From NCBI GenBank assembly GCA_030068145.1, contig JAPJBO010000325.1:124001-188000 (forward strand): a DNA stretch of 64,000 nucleotides. The letters are read 5' to 3'. This stretch comes from Diplonema papillatum. Its lineage: Eukaryota; Euglenozoa; Diplonemea; Diplonemida; Diplonemidae. The notes below the pieces were generated by a model. The model saw nothing but the letters and a program-made list of their open reading frames with translations. It searched no databases and was not told where the DNA came from. This document shows positions 49,154 to 59,249 of the stretch, piece after piece. Numbering within the stretch: the stretch's first letter is position 1; every line of letters starts with the position of its first letter. The translations under genes and the position numbers were made by a program.

Positions 49154-49295
49154 CCATTCCTCTGAACGTGCGACACGCACGCTCATTCAGAACTCCGGTC
49201 AAGCGGACGTCGGTTCATCTTGATAGCAGGACGGTGGCCATGGAAGTCAGCGTCCGAAAATGAGTGTAACAACTCACCTGCCAAATGCACCGGAG
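49150..49295. repeat. Repeat H, inverted copy
   Basis: 'catcttgatagcaggacggtggccatggaag' type sequence (the reverse of 22740-22800) in the 3' flank of the 47423 gene, duplicated again at 49680-49830. Confidence 0.65.
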
Positions 49296-49303
49296 TCAGC
49301 TAT

Positions 49304-49660
49304 CACGCGAGGGCGGTGAAGGTTTGTCAGCCGCCGTGCAGTTCGAAGACGTGCTGTTGTGCTGTGAGGTGGTTGGGACAGAGCAGGATGCTGGTCGGGC
49401 TGTGCTCGGCGGGAGGGTGCGGAGCGGGAGGTGCTGTACCAGATGGAGAAGGTCGCCCGCGCAGCGCAAGGTGCTGCTGTCCGAGCTCGACGAGCTGCAG
49501 ACGCGCGTGGCCGCGCAGCGGCAGGAGGAGATGGCGCGCCTGAAGCAGCCCGCCAGGCCCGCCCAGGGGGGGCGGCCGTCGCCTTGGCGCCTTGGTTCAG
49601 CCCGCGTCTGTTGCGCGAAAACCGTTGCCTGTCCGAAGGCTGAATCGTTCCTCTGAACGC
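49304..49660 (+). pseudogene. Broken tandem copy of the 47423 gene 3' end
   Basis: The copy is offset by 536 bp from 48768. It keeps LSAAVQFEDVLLCCEVVGTE, then shifts frame within VLGG.., recovers at AQRK(V)LLSELDELQTRVAAQ, carries an extra Glu codon, and ends differently. The flanking repeat H is duplicated with it, so the unit is a segment of DNA rather than a retrocopy. Confidence 0.9.
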
Positions 49661-49679
49661 GCGACACGCATGCTCATTC

Positions 49680-49830
49680 AGTATTCCGGTCAAGCGGACG
49701 TCGGGTCATCCTGACAGCAGGATGGCGGGCATAGAAGTCGGCCTTCGATTATGAGTTACACACGTAACAACTCACCTGCCAGATACACCGGTCCTGAAAA
49801 CGGATGATACTCAAGCGATCCACCCGTACT
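49680..49830. repeat. Repeat H, inverted copy in the duplicated flank
   Basis: Second copy of the flank at 49150-49295 ('gtcaagcggacgtcgg'). Confidence 0.65.
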
Positions 49831-51130
49831 TGGCCGCGTCTGGTGTCACGCACCGCCAGGCGTGCGTTGGAGTACATGGTCCGCACCGCGTAGCACGCAA
49901 GCCACGAGTCGATCATCAGGAAGACATTGGTTGCTGTGTACGGATTATCGGTCCCGGGGTGCTGTACGCCTTATTTCAGTCTGCGCATGTCGCTCAACTG
50001 GCCGTGCGGTCCCCATGGTGTGGCGTGAGACCGGCTACGACCCATGAACCTGCACTCGACCAGCTCGTCGGCCCTAACTGCCAGTTGGGTGTGTTGGGGA
50101 CCTTCACTTTTAGTCGAAAATAGGCACGCCGCTTTTCCATTGCAAATGACGAGATTGTGGGTCCAGGGCAGGGATACTCCAAGTCCATCCAGGGTGCTCG
50201 CTTACACGGCGAAGCTCAGGCTTTGCCCCTCGCACTCTCTACACATCCCTTTTGCACTCCTACTGCGCTCGAAAACTGTTCAAACGAGCATTATTCCGAG
50301 CTGACCGAGGCTTGACCGAGTTTCGTAGTACAATCTAGGATGTCAAGCCAGGCAACATGGGCCCTTCACGTAGTTGGAAGCCAGGAACCCCGCTGACAAC
50401 AGAAAGAGGATGCCACACTCGAACAAATCACCCCGCCATGTTGTCCCCTCCAGCATCAGACCCCACCACTGAACCTCCGCTCCTTCCGATCCGTCTTCCC
50501 CGTCAGCTCCGCCGCCAACAATTCATCACCCCACCCGCACAGACCCGAAGTATTGGAAGCCTTCCAGTCCCCCATATCAACCCCCACTATCATCCCCGCA
50601 TCTTCTGCCGGATCAGCTTCGTCACCTCCCGCACTGCAATTGCAGAGCCCCGCAGCAGTGCAGCTGATCTGAGCAACCTAACATATTCTGGCGTCCTTGA
50701 TGTTCATGATGGAGTATGTCGGAGTCGTCACTTCTGGGCAAACCCACCATCTGCTGTCAGGTGCCTCAGTCGCCCTGTATGGTCGGCACTGTGGCTGACC
50801 TTGTTTACCACTGCTTTCGTCGCCAGTCTCCGCAAGCGCACCCACCCCTCCCTGTTGACGTCCACCTTCTCGTAGTGGCCGTTGCCGAAGGCGACCACCA
50901 GAAGCACAGGCAACTGGCTGAGCGACTAACGCCGACAACACAACGAAAAAGCGGGATTAACCCCCATCCTGGAACCGGCTTGCACTCTTCCTTACACAGC
51001 TCCGGTGCGCCAACTACTATGCACCATCACTAAAGAAAGGGCTGGTGGATCGGACGGCTAAAACCGATAGAATCGAATGCAGCTGAGAAATCAAACCCCC
51101 TGGCTGTGTTAAACCCCACGTGTCAGGAAA
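49831..51130. other. Non-coding region
   Basis: A 172-codon frame (50357-50875) has no domain and lacks the codon bias of true exons. No gene is called. Confidence 0.4.
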
Positions 51131-51280
51131 CCTCTTTTTGTCGAACGCTCACGCCCGCCACCAAACCCAGATTCACCTGTGTGTTTTGTGTGGGCTACAT
51201 CAATATTGACCTCCTTTGATCTTTCGCAACTGGCAGCCTCCTCAAGTATTTCCTACAAAGCAGGTGCTTATACAAAATAA
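51131..51280 (+). mobile_element. SINE-like retroposon A, only well-preserved + copy
   Basis: Reads 'tcgaacgctcacgcccgcca', 'gtgtgggctacat', 'tttcctacaaagcaggtgct', 'tatacaaaataa'. The A-rich end lies on the right here, which fixes the sense strand. It ends 62 bp before the kinesin ATG and could lie within the 5' UTR or promoter. Confidence 0.75.
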
Positions 51281-51341
51281 CCCGGTCTGCACGCCCGTTT
51301 CAGATCGTCGGAGACTCTCAAGAAAAAAAGAAGAAGAAACC

Positions 51342-51767
51342 ATGACGGACAAGATTAAGGTCTACGTGCGTCTGCGACCTCCTCTAACGGAAGGCCCCCC
51401 CGACGTGGCGAACGGGTATGGAGACGTGCTCAGCTACACGGAGCACAGGATCTGCCCGCTGCAAGGGAAAGAGGCGGACCGGGGAAAGGGCGGGTATGTG
51501 TTCCAGAGGGTGTTCGCACCCGAGGCCAACAACGAGGACGTCTTTCAAGAGTTGAAGGACGTAACCACAGCGGGGCTCGACGGCGTCTCGGGCACCATCC
51601 TCGCCTACGGGCAGACCGCCACCGGCAAAACGCACACGATGAAGGGGAGCGAGACCGACGGCGGCATATCAGAACGCGTAGTAACTCAGCTATTCGACGA
51701 GATCGCGCGGCGGCCCGACTGGAAATACGTCGTCGAGATCGCGTACTTCGAAATCCACAACGAGAAG
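51342..51767 (+). CDS. Kinesin exon 1
   Basis: Encodes residues 1-142, ending EIAYFEIHNEK. The donor is AAG/GTAGGC, phase 0. The ATP-binding P-loop is here. Confidence 0.92.
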
Positions 51768-54700
51768 GTAGGCGCCTACTCCCCTCCCCTTCCCCTTTTT
51801 ACCCCAGCAAACCCGTGAATAGGTGCTACGGGAGTATCTGGCAACCGCTGCTTAACATCCGAAGGGACGTTCCCACGGTAGAGATGTGCTGCCGGCACCA
51901 CCACGCGAACGATGGGCAGCCGATCGCGGTGTGCACAGGGCACAGCACGACGAAGTGCGGCGAGTGCAAGACGGCGGCGGCGTGTTGCCGCAGCGGGCAT
52001 CATGCCTGCCGCACGCATGGCAGAGGAACCTGCCAAGAGTGCAAAAGGCTCCCTACGCTGACGCAGAGGCGACCGGCGGCATGTTGCAGCCGCGGCCACC
52101 ACCAGTCCAACAAGCCGAACGTCCAGTCAACCCCCGGACGCAACAATAAGAGGCCCTCCTCACCCACCCAGGTGGACGTACAACGGGAAACGCCAGTAGG
52201 AAAGCGAGCGGCGCGAGCGCCGCTCGCGGCAACGAAAAAGGAGACGGCGACGACCGGACGGGCGACCAAGAGGCCGCCACCAACGCCAGGAACCAGCGAA
52301 CGACCAGCGCTGAAGAAGAGGGTGCTCGGCACCCCGAAGGAAGGCCCGATCGCCGGCCGCAAGCGGAAGAAGACGAAGGCGACCACACCCGACTCAGGGG
52401 TGCATCGAAGGAAAAAGAAGGTACCGAGGGCAAGCAGCTCTCAGAAACGACCGGGGACCACGGGCACACCAATGCCCTCGAAAGTGAAAAACGGGCACAC
52501 GTGCCCGCCCTCGTACTCGCCGACTCAGTCTCTGGAATCGCAAGAAAGCCAAATCCCGCTAGCGCCACAAATGCTCGACCTTGACGACGCAATGGCAGGT
52601 GACGACGTCATCCGATAACCTGACTTTCAAGGCAGTGCATGCTAATCCATGTGGTTCATGTACTTAAAAGAACTCAATGCCTAACAGTGCTCACGTGGGC
52701 GGTGTCTTCGGACAGCACCTCGTGATGTTCGCATCACAAAACAAAGAAGACAGTGAAATGGTCGTTACCCGGTCGGGTTTCGCTCGCGACCGTTTCCTGA
52801 ACAATCGTTCACTAAATCCGCGGTTAAATAACCTGGCCTCAGTGGTGCAAGCACCACGCGCTCTTCAAACCCAAGAAACATTTTCCCCCCTTCCCCTTTC
52901 CTCCGGGTAGACACTTCGACACTGTTGTTGGACACCCAGCATTCGCTTCATGGCCGACTGCATTTTGGATAGTGTTCGTCTTGTGAGGTGGCACTACCAC
53001 CGGTAGTACCGCGGAGGAACAAGTTGTGTTGATTTTTCATGCGGTGTCCATCGACCCTTCAGGTAGTTAACGATATGTCGGCATCGTTTGCAAGGACGTC
53101 CTGTCAGTGGGTGAGCAACGTAACCCTTATTGATATTAAAGGCAGTTTAACTTTGTCTACACCCCGGACCGTATACTAAGTCAATGCGGGAGTGAAAACG
53201 TGCGGGAGTGGCCACTCCCGCATTGCGGGAGTGCCACTCCCGCATTGAGGGGGTCCCACTCCCTCATTGAGGGAGTCCCACTCCCGCATTGAGGGGGTGA
53301 GGCCGACCGCACAAACGACCGCAAAACCACTCCCGCAATCCGGAGTGGGAGTCCGGGGTGTAGGTTAGGAAGAGCCGACATCGAATGTGTCAACAAACGC
53401 GAACAGGTTTACGACTTGCTCGCAGGGAATGGGAAGGAGCTCGAAGTGAGGGTGGACTCAGTGCAAGGTTTGCAGTTCGACGTGGCACGCAACGCGGAGG
53501 ACGCGAAGGCCTCTCTTTTGTGCGGCGAAGTGAACAGAAAGAAGGGGAAGACCGACTTGAACGAGCACAGCTCGCGGTCTCACTCAGTGCTCCGCTTGCA
53601 AGTCACGGGCTGCCAGGGCGGGAAGAAGAGGAAAGCCCAGCTTCACCTTGTCGACTTGGCAGGCTCGGAGAACGCGAAGGCTGCGGGGTACCAAAGCGAG
53701 TCCACGCAGCGAGAGGGCGGCGCAATCAACAAGTCGCTCCTCGCGCTGACCAACGTCATCAAGAGCCTCGCCGACAAGCAGCCGCACGTCAACTACCGCG
53801 ACTCGAAACTGACACGCATCCTGACCACGTCCCTGGGCGGCAGTGCGAGGACACATATTGTGTGCTGCATTACGGCGGCCCAGCGCTACTTCAGCGAGAC
53901 AATGTCCACTCTCCACTTCGCCGATCGAGCACGAGTCGTGTTCAATGCTGTCAAGGTGAACGAAGTCGACGGGAGTCTCTCCGTCGCTTGGGATACCCAC
54001 GCCCAGATTCAAGCCATGTACTTCGACGACCTGGACATCGCAGAGCACAGAGAGCAGCAGGTATCTTCTTTTCTCTCCGCGAAAACCAAGTCCTTGACCT
54101 TTGCAGAAGAGCCTGCGGCTTCTGCCGACCGAGTCGTTCCAGGGCAACGAACGTTTGCCACCCACTGAGCCATTTTTTGCCAAAAAAGGTTGCTCCAACT
54201 GCTGAGATCAAAAAAAGGCCGAATCTGGCAGAAGCAAGCTGTCTGTAGCACGGTACCGGTGGGCTGTATGTGACACCGGGATCTTCATACCCCCTAACGG
54301 TGACTTCCAGGCCCATGTGTTGGATGTCGGCCCGGCGCCCCATTCCAGCAGAGTGCTCGACTGGTGTCGGTACTTTCCAACACTTTACACCACCCACCAG
54401 TTCTCTCATGTTCGTGGGAAGCCTGCGTTGACGATCAGGAGAAAACAATTCTAACGAACCACATCCACTACAGCACCAGTACTCGCTGAATACTGAAGTG
54501 GCCAACGCATTGCGATTCAGTGCGTCTCAGTTCGAGAAGGAGGCCACTCTGTTTGCGGAACTCGACTTCATCATGCAGCAGAAGCTGGAAAACGTCAACA
54601 AGCAGGCCCAATCGTATGCTTTGCGCTCTTTCCGCACTTCGCTTTGAGAGTGTTTTTGGTGTGGCTTCGGGAAGAAAGGGGGCCCAAACGAGAGAGGCGC

Positions 54701-57531
54701 GAAGAAATACGTGCAAAACCTGTTTGGCCTGATGCGGCCGAGCATAACCAGCCCCCCCAGTCGGTCCGAGACTAAATACCTAGCGAATGTGTTCTTGGCG
54801 TCGGTCGCATAAGTCAGCTGCGATTCTGCCTACACCCCCCTTCACTACTGGTGGTCCTGCAGCCGCCTGACAAACCAGACTCACACCGCAGTCCTGTCTG
54901 CAGACACTCAGGTTCCGCGCTGATGATGGTCCGCCTTATGTGTCCATGGCTTAAAGGACCGAAGACGGGACCAGTGCGGTGTTGAGGACATACCCATTCC
55001 AAGCACGTTCTTGCAAACACCCCCTTGACTACCCTACTTCCAGCCTCAATGGTTAAACGGAGACTCGGAACACCGGGCCTTTGAACCTCAACAGAACTTG
55101 TTTGCGCGTGCCGGTTGGTCGTTTTCCACCTGTATTCACCCTGTTTCCGGCTGTGCGTAAATAATAAGAGCCAAGCTTCGTAGGGAATACTTGAGGAGGC
55201 AGCCAGCTGCAAAGATCACAAAGGAGGTAAATGTGCGGTAGCCCACACGAAACACAGGTGAATCTGGGTTCAGTGGCGGGCGTGAGCGTTCAACAAAAAG
55301 AATGGGATGCTGGTCAACCACAAAACCACGCTGCCTACGTCTGACAGTGTAGGGCAACCCGCAAGTTCGTCATAAGACTCGAGTTGTCGGGTTTGTGCCT
55401 GATTTTTGCCGGGTTTGTGCTGAGTTCTTCCCGAGTTCTCTGAAAGGGCGCAGATCACACCATTCAACCAAGATGCTAAACCAGCTTTCCCCAGTCGAAA
55501 CCCCAGCCCCAACCCTGCAGGGCATCCAAGGATCTGTCGGTGCGAACAGCGGAGTGCGCGAAGCTGCAAGCCGAGATGCAGCAGCTGAAGTCGAAGCAGG
55601 CAGAAGAAGTGGAGGCTTTCGAAGGAAAAATGGCATCGCTCACCGATGATTCCAAGGGCAAGCTGAAGGAAAAGCTCGACGAGATCTGCGCTCTGAACGA
55701 GCGCATCGACGACGCAGATGCACGCATCAAAGAGGTCACAAGCGAACGCGACGCCCTGGCCAACGAGAGCGAGTCCACCGTGTCCGAGCTGTCGAAGGCG
55801 AAAGAGCTAGCCGATGAGAAGCTTCAAGGTAACACAGACGTCGTTTTTTTTCATAAGCGCCAGCTTGAAAGGAAATGCTCGACGATGCTGCCCGACAAAG
55901 AACAGAAGGGATCCCAAGTGCTGTAACTACCGAACCACGTGTTGAACGGACGTGAGGTCATGCGGGTCTACCCCTACGACAAATCACACAAACACAACGG
56001 GAAAAACACGCAGTCTTTTATCCCCGAGGTTTTATTCTCCCGCAATCGAACCAGGTTGTAAATACCTAAGCACATACACACCTTCTCCGGTAGCTCCCGG
56101 CTCAGCCGACTCCGTGGCCTTCTTAAAAGTGCTTCCTCACGGGCCCCGACGCACGCCTGCGTCCTCTCCATCCAACCCTCTGTTTTTAGACTGTTTCTTG
56201 TAGAAAGCGGTCGGTTTTTCGAAGTCTCCGTTTGACTTGTGAGGCGAGGGGGAAGGGGGGGTTTCCTTTTGTGCTGTTAGAGCAGGGTCTGGGCAGTGTG
56301 TTTTCATTCCTTTTTTACGTACTTTGTGTCGCTTTTACTTTACTGTTTACTGTCACATGTGGTTGCGCATCCGTGTAACTTCGTTTTTGGCGTATGTGAC
56401 CGACACCAGGTCCACTGCGTTGTGCAAGTGGTCCTGGGCCCCCCCACGTCCGTCTGTTTTTCTTCTTTCTCTGTATCTCCAAGTTCTCCCCTCGTGTTGG
56501 CACCACGAAGCGAGGTCCGTCGCTGCTAGCGGGCCCAGAGAAGGGAAATACAATTTTCAAACAGAGGATGGCGGGGCCTCCAGAAACTTATTGTGACGGG
56601 ATGGGAAGGGATGCTTTGGGAAGGGAAACTACTGCACCAGTTTTTGTGTCCAACAATGTATTTTGCCAAAACAAAAACCGATCGACTATCCTCACTCCCG
56701 TTAGATGAACAAAGCTGGTTTGTACAAGCACCTGCGTTGTCGGAAATACTTGAGGAGGCTGCTAGTTAGTTGCAAAGAACCAGTCTGGTACTCACCAGCA
56801 TGCCGACGACACCGGTCCGCCCAGCACCGCAATTCAAGCAGAACATCGCAGCAGATCAGCAGCTGATGTAAGCAACATGATACTTCGATGTACAACCAAA
56901 AGAACGCCGTTCACATCACAATGTCGCTGGAAAAGAAACACAAAACGATACCACAGCCGCCAAGAAGCAGCTGAAGGACGTGGAAAAGCAGGTGAAGGAG
57001 AAGGACAAGCAGCTGAAGGAGAAGGACAAGGCGATCGCGCGCCTCGAAGCGGAGGTTGAAGAGCACGCAGCGTACAAGGCCCAGAAGGACGACGAATCGG
57101 GGAAGCTGAGCGAAGCCGAAGCGAAGCTGCGGAGCGACGCCGAGCAGCTGCGGAAGACGGTCGCCGATCAGGAGATGAAGGTCATGTTCCTCGAGAGCAC
57201 CGTGGTCCCCGGCAACAAGCGGGCGGCGCCCGAGGAGGCCGACGGGCCTTCCCACGAAAAGGAGCCCGACGCGCCGACCCTCGTCTTCGTCAAGCGCGCG
57301 AAGCTGCTCAAAGACGTCACCAGCATGACGCAGCGGCTCAACGACAAAGTGCGCGAGCTCCGCGTCGCGAAGGAGCGCCGCCTGAAGTCGACAACGTTCG
57401 CGGCCGACGAGTCGAACAAGGAGAACAACCCGGGCGGAAAGCAGAAGGCGCCGACGACGCCGGTTCGGTCCCCGAACCCCAAGAAGCGAGCGAAGCGGTC
57501 GAGTCCAGCGAGGAAGAGCTCTCCGGTCTGA
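51342..57531 (+). CDS. Kinesin with N-terminal motor, possibly kinesin-7/CENP-E type (5 exons, 700 aa)
   Basis: ATP-driven microtubule motor. Exons: 51342-51767, 53407-54060, 54474-54613, 55521-55828, 56957-57531; all GT-AG, joining in frame. Motor features: VRLRPP at the N-terminus, P-loop GQTATGKT (residues 90-97), EIHNEKVYDLL across junction 1, switch I NEHSSRSHS (194-202), switch II DLAGSE (225-230), YRDSKLTRIL, and FADRARVVFNAVKVNEV at the neck. The NEV neck and N-terminal motor resemble kinesin-7 (CENP-E), but I am not sure of the subfamily. Residues ~360-560 are coiled coil and the last ~40 are basic (KKRAKRSSPARK), a likely nuclear localisation or microtubule-binding tail. It is short for a CENP-E. 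The start is the first ATG, next to an A-rich leader. Confidence 0.9.
51884..52618 (+). CDS. Cys/His-rich, lysine-rich ORF nested in kinesin intron 1
   Basis: Read from the ATG at 51884 it encodes 244 aa; the open frame extends back to 51815. The first ~75 residues hold three similar units (CCRHHHANDG, CCRSGHHACRTHG, CCSRGHHQ) plus CGEC and CQEC pairs, suggesting a zinc-binding module. The remainder is strongly basic (AGRKRKKTKATT, RRKKKVPR) with Pro/Thr, ending in an acidic tip (MLDLDDAMAGDD). It is on the same strand as the host. It is unrecognised: a mobile-element protein, a nested gene or a retained-intron product are all possible. Repeat B follows directly. Confidence 0.5.
   Translation: MCCRHHHANDGQPIAVCTGHSTTKCGECKTAAACCRSGHHACRTHGRGTCQECKRLPTLTQRRPAACCSRGHHQSNKPNVQSTPGRNNKRPSSPTQVDVQRETPVGKRAARAPLAATKKETATTGRATKRPPPTPGTSERPALKKRVLGTPKEGPIAGRKRKKTKATTPDSGVHRRKKKVPRASSSQKRPGTTGTPMPSKVKNGHTCPPSYSPTQSLESQESQIPLAPQMLDLDDAMAGDDVIR
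52634..52700. repeat. Repeat B, copy in kinesin intron 1
   Basis: 'gcatgctaatccatgtggtt' and 'catgtacttaaaagaactca'. At 51838 'ggcaaccgctgcttaacat' resembles the start of repeat B copies ('ggcagccgctgct'), so the nested ORF may be inserted within a B element. Confidence 0.8.
52703..52855. repeat. Repeat W, copy
   Basis: Partner of 8486-8635. Confidence 0.8.
53176..53362. repeat. Palindromic 22-bp array P in kinesin intron 1
   Basis: Units such as cactcccgcattgcgggagt and ccactccctcattgaggg are each self-complementary. Conserved flanks ('ctaagtcaatgcgggagtga' on the left, 'ggagtgggagtccggggtg' on the right) are shared with 61638-61840 in TM9SF3 intron 1. Confidence 0.9.
53366..53385 (-). rRNA. 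Antisense 28S rRNA tag next to kinesin exon 2
   Basis: 'aggaagagccgacatcgaa' is the exact complement of the conserved 28S run TTCGATGTCGGCTCTTCCT. It is only 19 nt, 22 nt before the exon 2 acceptor. Confidence 0.55.
53407..54060 (+). CDS. Kinesin exon 2
   Basis: Encodes residues 143-360 (VYDLL... to EHREQQ), most of the motor. The acceptor is GCGAACAG and the donor CAG/GTATCT, phase 0. Confidence 0.92.
54061..54473. other. Kinesin intron 2
   Basis: No gene or repeat recognised. The acceptor is CACTACAG at 54473. Confidence 0.5.
54474..54613 (+). CDS. Kinesin exon 3
   Basis: Encodes HQYSLNTEVANALRF... to VNKQAQ plus two bases, a coiled-coil stretch. The donor is AATC/GTATGC, phase 2. Confidence 0.72.
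54614..55520. other. Kinesin intron 3: repeats E, U, T and a SINE
   Basis: Repeat E lies at 54843-55020, repeat U at 55030-55080, and repeat T at 55085-55370 is split by a SINE-like A copy at 55161-55306. The acceptor is CCTGCAG at 55520. Confidence 0.75.
55161..55306 (-). mobile_element. SINE-like retroposon A inserted in repeat T
   Basis: 'gtagggaatacttgaggagg', 'gtagcccacacgaaacacag', 'gggcgtgagcgttcaacaaa'. The copy of repeat T at 200-350 lacks the insertion. Confidence 0.8.
55521..55828 (+). CDS. Kinesin exon 4
   Basis: Encodes the coiled-coil run KDLSVRTAECAKLQAEMQQL... to LADEKLQ. It begins with the third base of a split Ser codon, and the donor CAAG/GTAACA leaves phase 1. Confidence 0.82.
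55829..56956 (-). mobile_element. Kinesin intron 4 with SINE-like D (55844-56001) and A fragment (56712-56785)
   Basis: The D copy starts only 16 bp after the donor with a T-run and 'cataagcgccagcttgaaag'. The A fragment reads 'acaagcacctgcgttgtcgg'. The acceptor is ATACCACAG at 56956. Confidence 0.75.
56957..57531 (+). CDS. Kinesin exon 5 (C-terminal coiled coil and basic tail)
   Basis: Encodes AKKQLKDVEKQVKEKDKQLK... with heptads, then PGNKRAAPEEADG and a basic Ser/Pro-rich tail to TGA. Confidence 0.9.
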
Positions 57532-57582
57532 TGGGGTCAAACGGGAGGGAGGGAGCGGTCGTTTATTGCCTTTGCCTATCGT

Positions 57583-57798
57583 GTTTTTTTTTTTTTTGTA
57601 TAAGCACCTGCTTTGTAGGAAATGCTTGAGGAGACTGCCAGTTGCTATAGACAAAGGAGGTAAATGTGCTGTAGCCCACACGAAACACAGGTAAATCTGG
57701 GTTCTGTGGCGGGTATCTCAAAGGAGGTAAATGTGCTGTAGCCCACACGAAGCACTGGTAAATCTGGATTCAGTGGCGGGCGTAAGCGTTCAACAAAC
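57583..57798 (-). mobile_element. SINE-like retroposon A with internal partial duplication
   Basis: A 15-T run leads into 'gtataagcacctgctttgta'. The block 'aaaggaggtaaatgtgctgt' to 'tgggtt-tgtggcggg' is present twice (57653 and 57719). It lies 50 bp after the kinesin stop. Confidence 0.8.
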
Positions 57799-57802
57799 AA
57801 CG

Positions 57803-57905
57803 TCTGAGGATGCAATGTGCGAGGAAACTGAACCGACCAAGTAGGACCTTCTGATCATGATCATTTGCCACGAAACCACGTCCAGGATTTGGGCTCAGAC
57901 TCAGT
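57803..57905 (-). repeat. Repeat Q, inverted copy
   Basis: Reverse complement of 37185-37270. Confidence 0.7.
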
Positions 57906-58363
57906 CAGAGTAGTGCGGTCAACGACTACTCTAGTTTCCCTTTCCAACTTTCTCCTAGTACGGTTTGCGAGCTTCCCAGCCTTGTGCCGTCCCGATTAGC
58001 GTAAGATCCTCCATTGCAAACAGACGTCGAAAATCAGCTCCGTCCTTTCGCCCGCGAAGACGCCCACGCGAAAGGTACAGGCGTGATACTGTATTCGCGT
58101 TGAAAGCTGGCCGCTCTGGGGAAACAGTGTGAAGCGAGACAAATCGAGATCCTCGCGCAGTCCGCGAGAAACGACGCGAGTTCGGGGCGAACCCAAGACA
58201 CGGTCCGACCCTCTTGCTCGCCCTTCTGTCTTCCACGCCAACGACGAAGTCCTTCTGACGCCCGTGTATGAAGTAACCGAAGCGCGAATAGCGCATGGAA
58301 ATTTGGGCACATTGTTGAGCGCATCAGTTGTCCCAGCACGGTTTCACTTTTCTCACATAGACG
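57906..58363. other. Non-coding region
   Basis: I see no supported gene. Confidence 0.4.
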
Positions 58364-58515
58364 TTTTTGTTTTTTGTTATTTGAATGAGCACCTGCTTTC
58401 TGGGAAATACTCGAGGGGGCGGCCAAGTGCAAAATCTCACAGGAGGAGAAATGTGCTGTAGCCCACCCGAAACACAGGATCATCTGGGCGTAGTGCCCGG
58501 CGTTGGCGTATTTTC
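58364..58515 (-). mobile_element. SINE-like retroposon A copy
   Basis: 'gagcacctgctttctgggaa', 'gtgctgtagcccacccgaaa', 'gtgcccggcgttggcgt'. Confidence 0.7.
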
Positions 58516-59245
58516 GTAGTTGAACTGGTCGCCTCTACTCGTAGCGGCCGTCGGAATAAGCACCGGACGGTTTTCCTTCTTTTGAACTGAGAGGAGTAGT
58601 TAACTGCACCACTTGGGTTGGGGCCGCCCACGATCGCGGGGGGTCGAAACCAATTTCGTGAGAGACAAAGCTAAAAGCGGAAGCACCCAAGTTTTCTCTA
58701 CCTGAGAAGAGGCACCGGTGTACGGGCGGTCAAGAGCTGCGACTCCACTACTTTTTGGGTTTTCCCTAGATGCCTCTATCCCTTCCTGTTCCCATATATT
58801 GCCCCTCCGTACTCCCGCAGCGAGGCGGGAGCATCCCGCGTAGATAGACTTGTTGCAATTGTCACCCCCGATTTCCTTCAGCTTTCTTCTAGAGCGGTCG
58901 CATCGGCGTCTTTCAACAAAACGATGCATTTCCCTTCCCACTTCAACGTTCCGGGGAGGTGCACAATGGCGCGCGCTTTAACATTTCTGGTCGAAGCCAT
59001 CACCAAGTGTGCTTGTCATTTTCGACTGGGGACGTGACCGTCACTTAACCTGGAGTCGGTCCACCCGCATGACTCATTCACGAAACTACCGTGCAGCTGG
59101 AGCTACCGTTTTACTTTTTGTGGTCAGGCCACCGTGATGATGGGCAGCTGTCTCGGCTTTCGTGGAAGAATTCACCTTGTGGGTGAAGAAGCCACTCTCA
59201 TCACAGACAGTTGCCGGTTCGTTGGGGAGTTAAGCTTGGAACTCC
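58516..59245. other. Non-coding region
   Basis: No supported gene. The last part may be diverged rDNA leading into the 28S relic. Confidence 0.4.
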
Positions 59246-59249
59246 CGTT

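Noticed and set aside
50357-50875. 172-codon + ORF
   Set aside because: Pro/Thr/His-rich chance frame without domain or GC-rich third positions.
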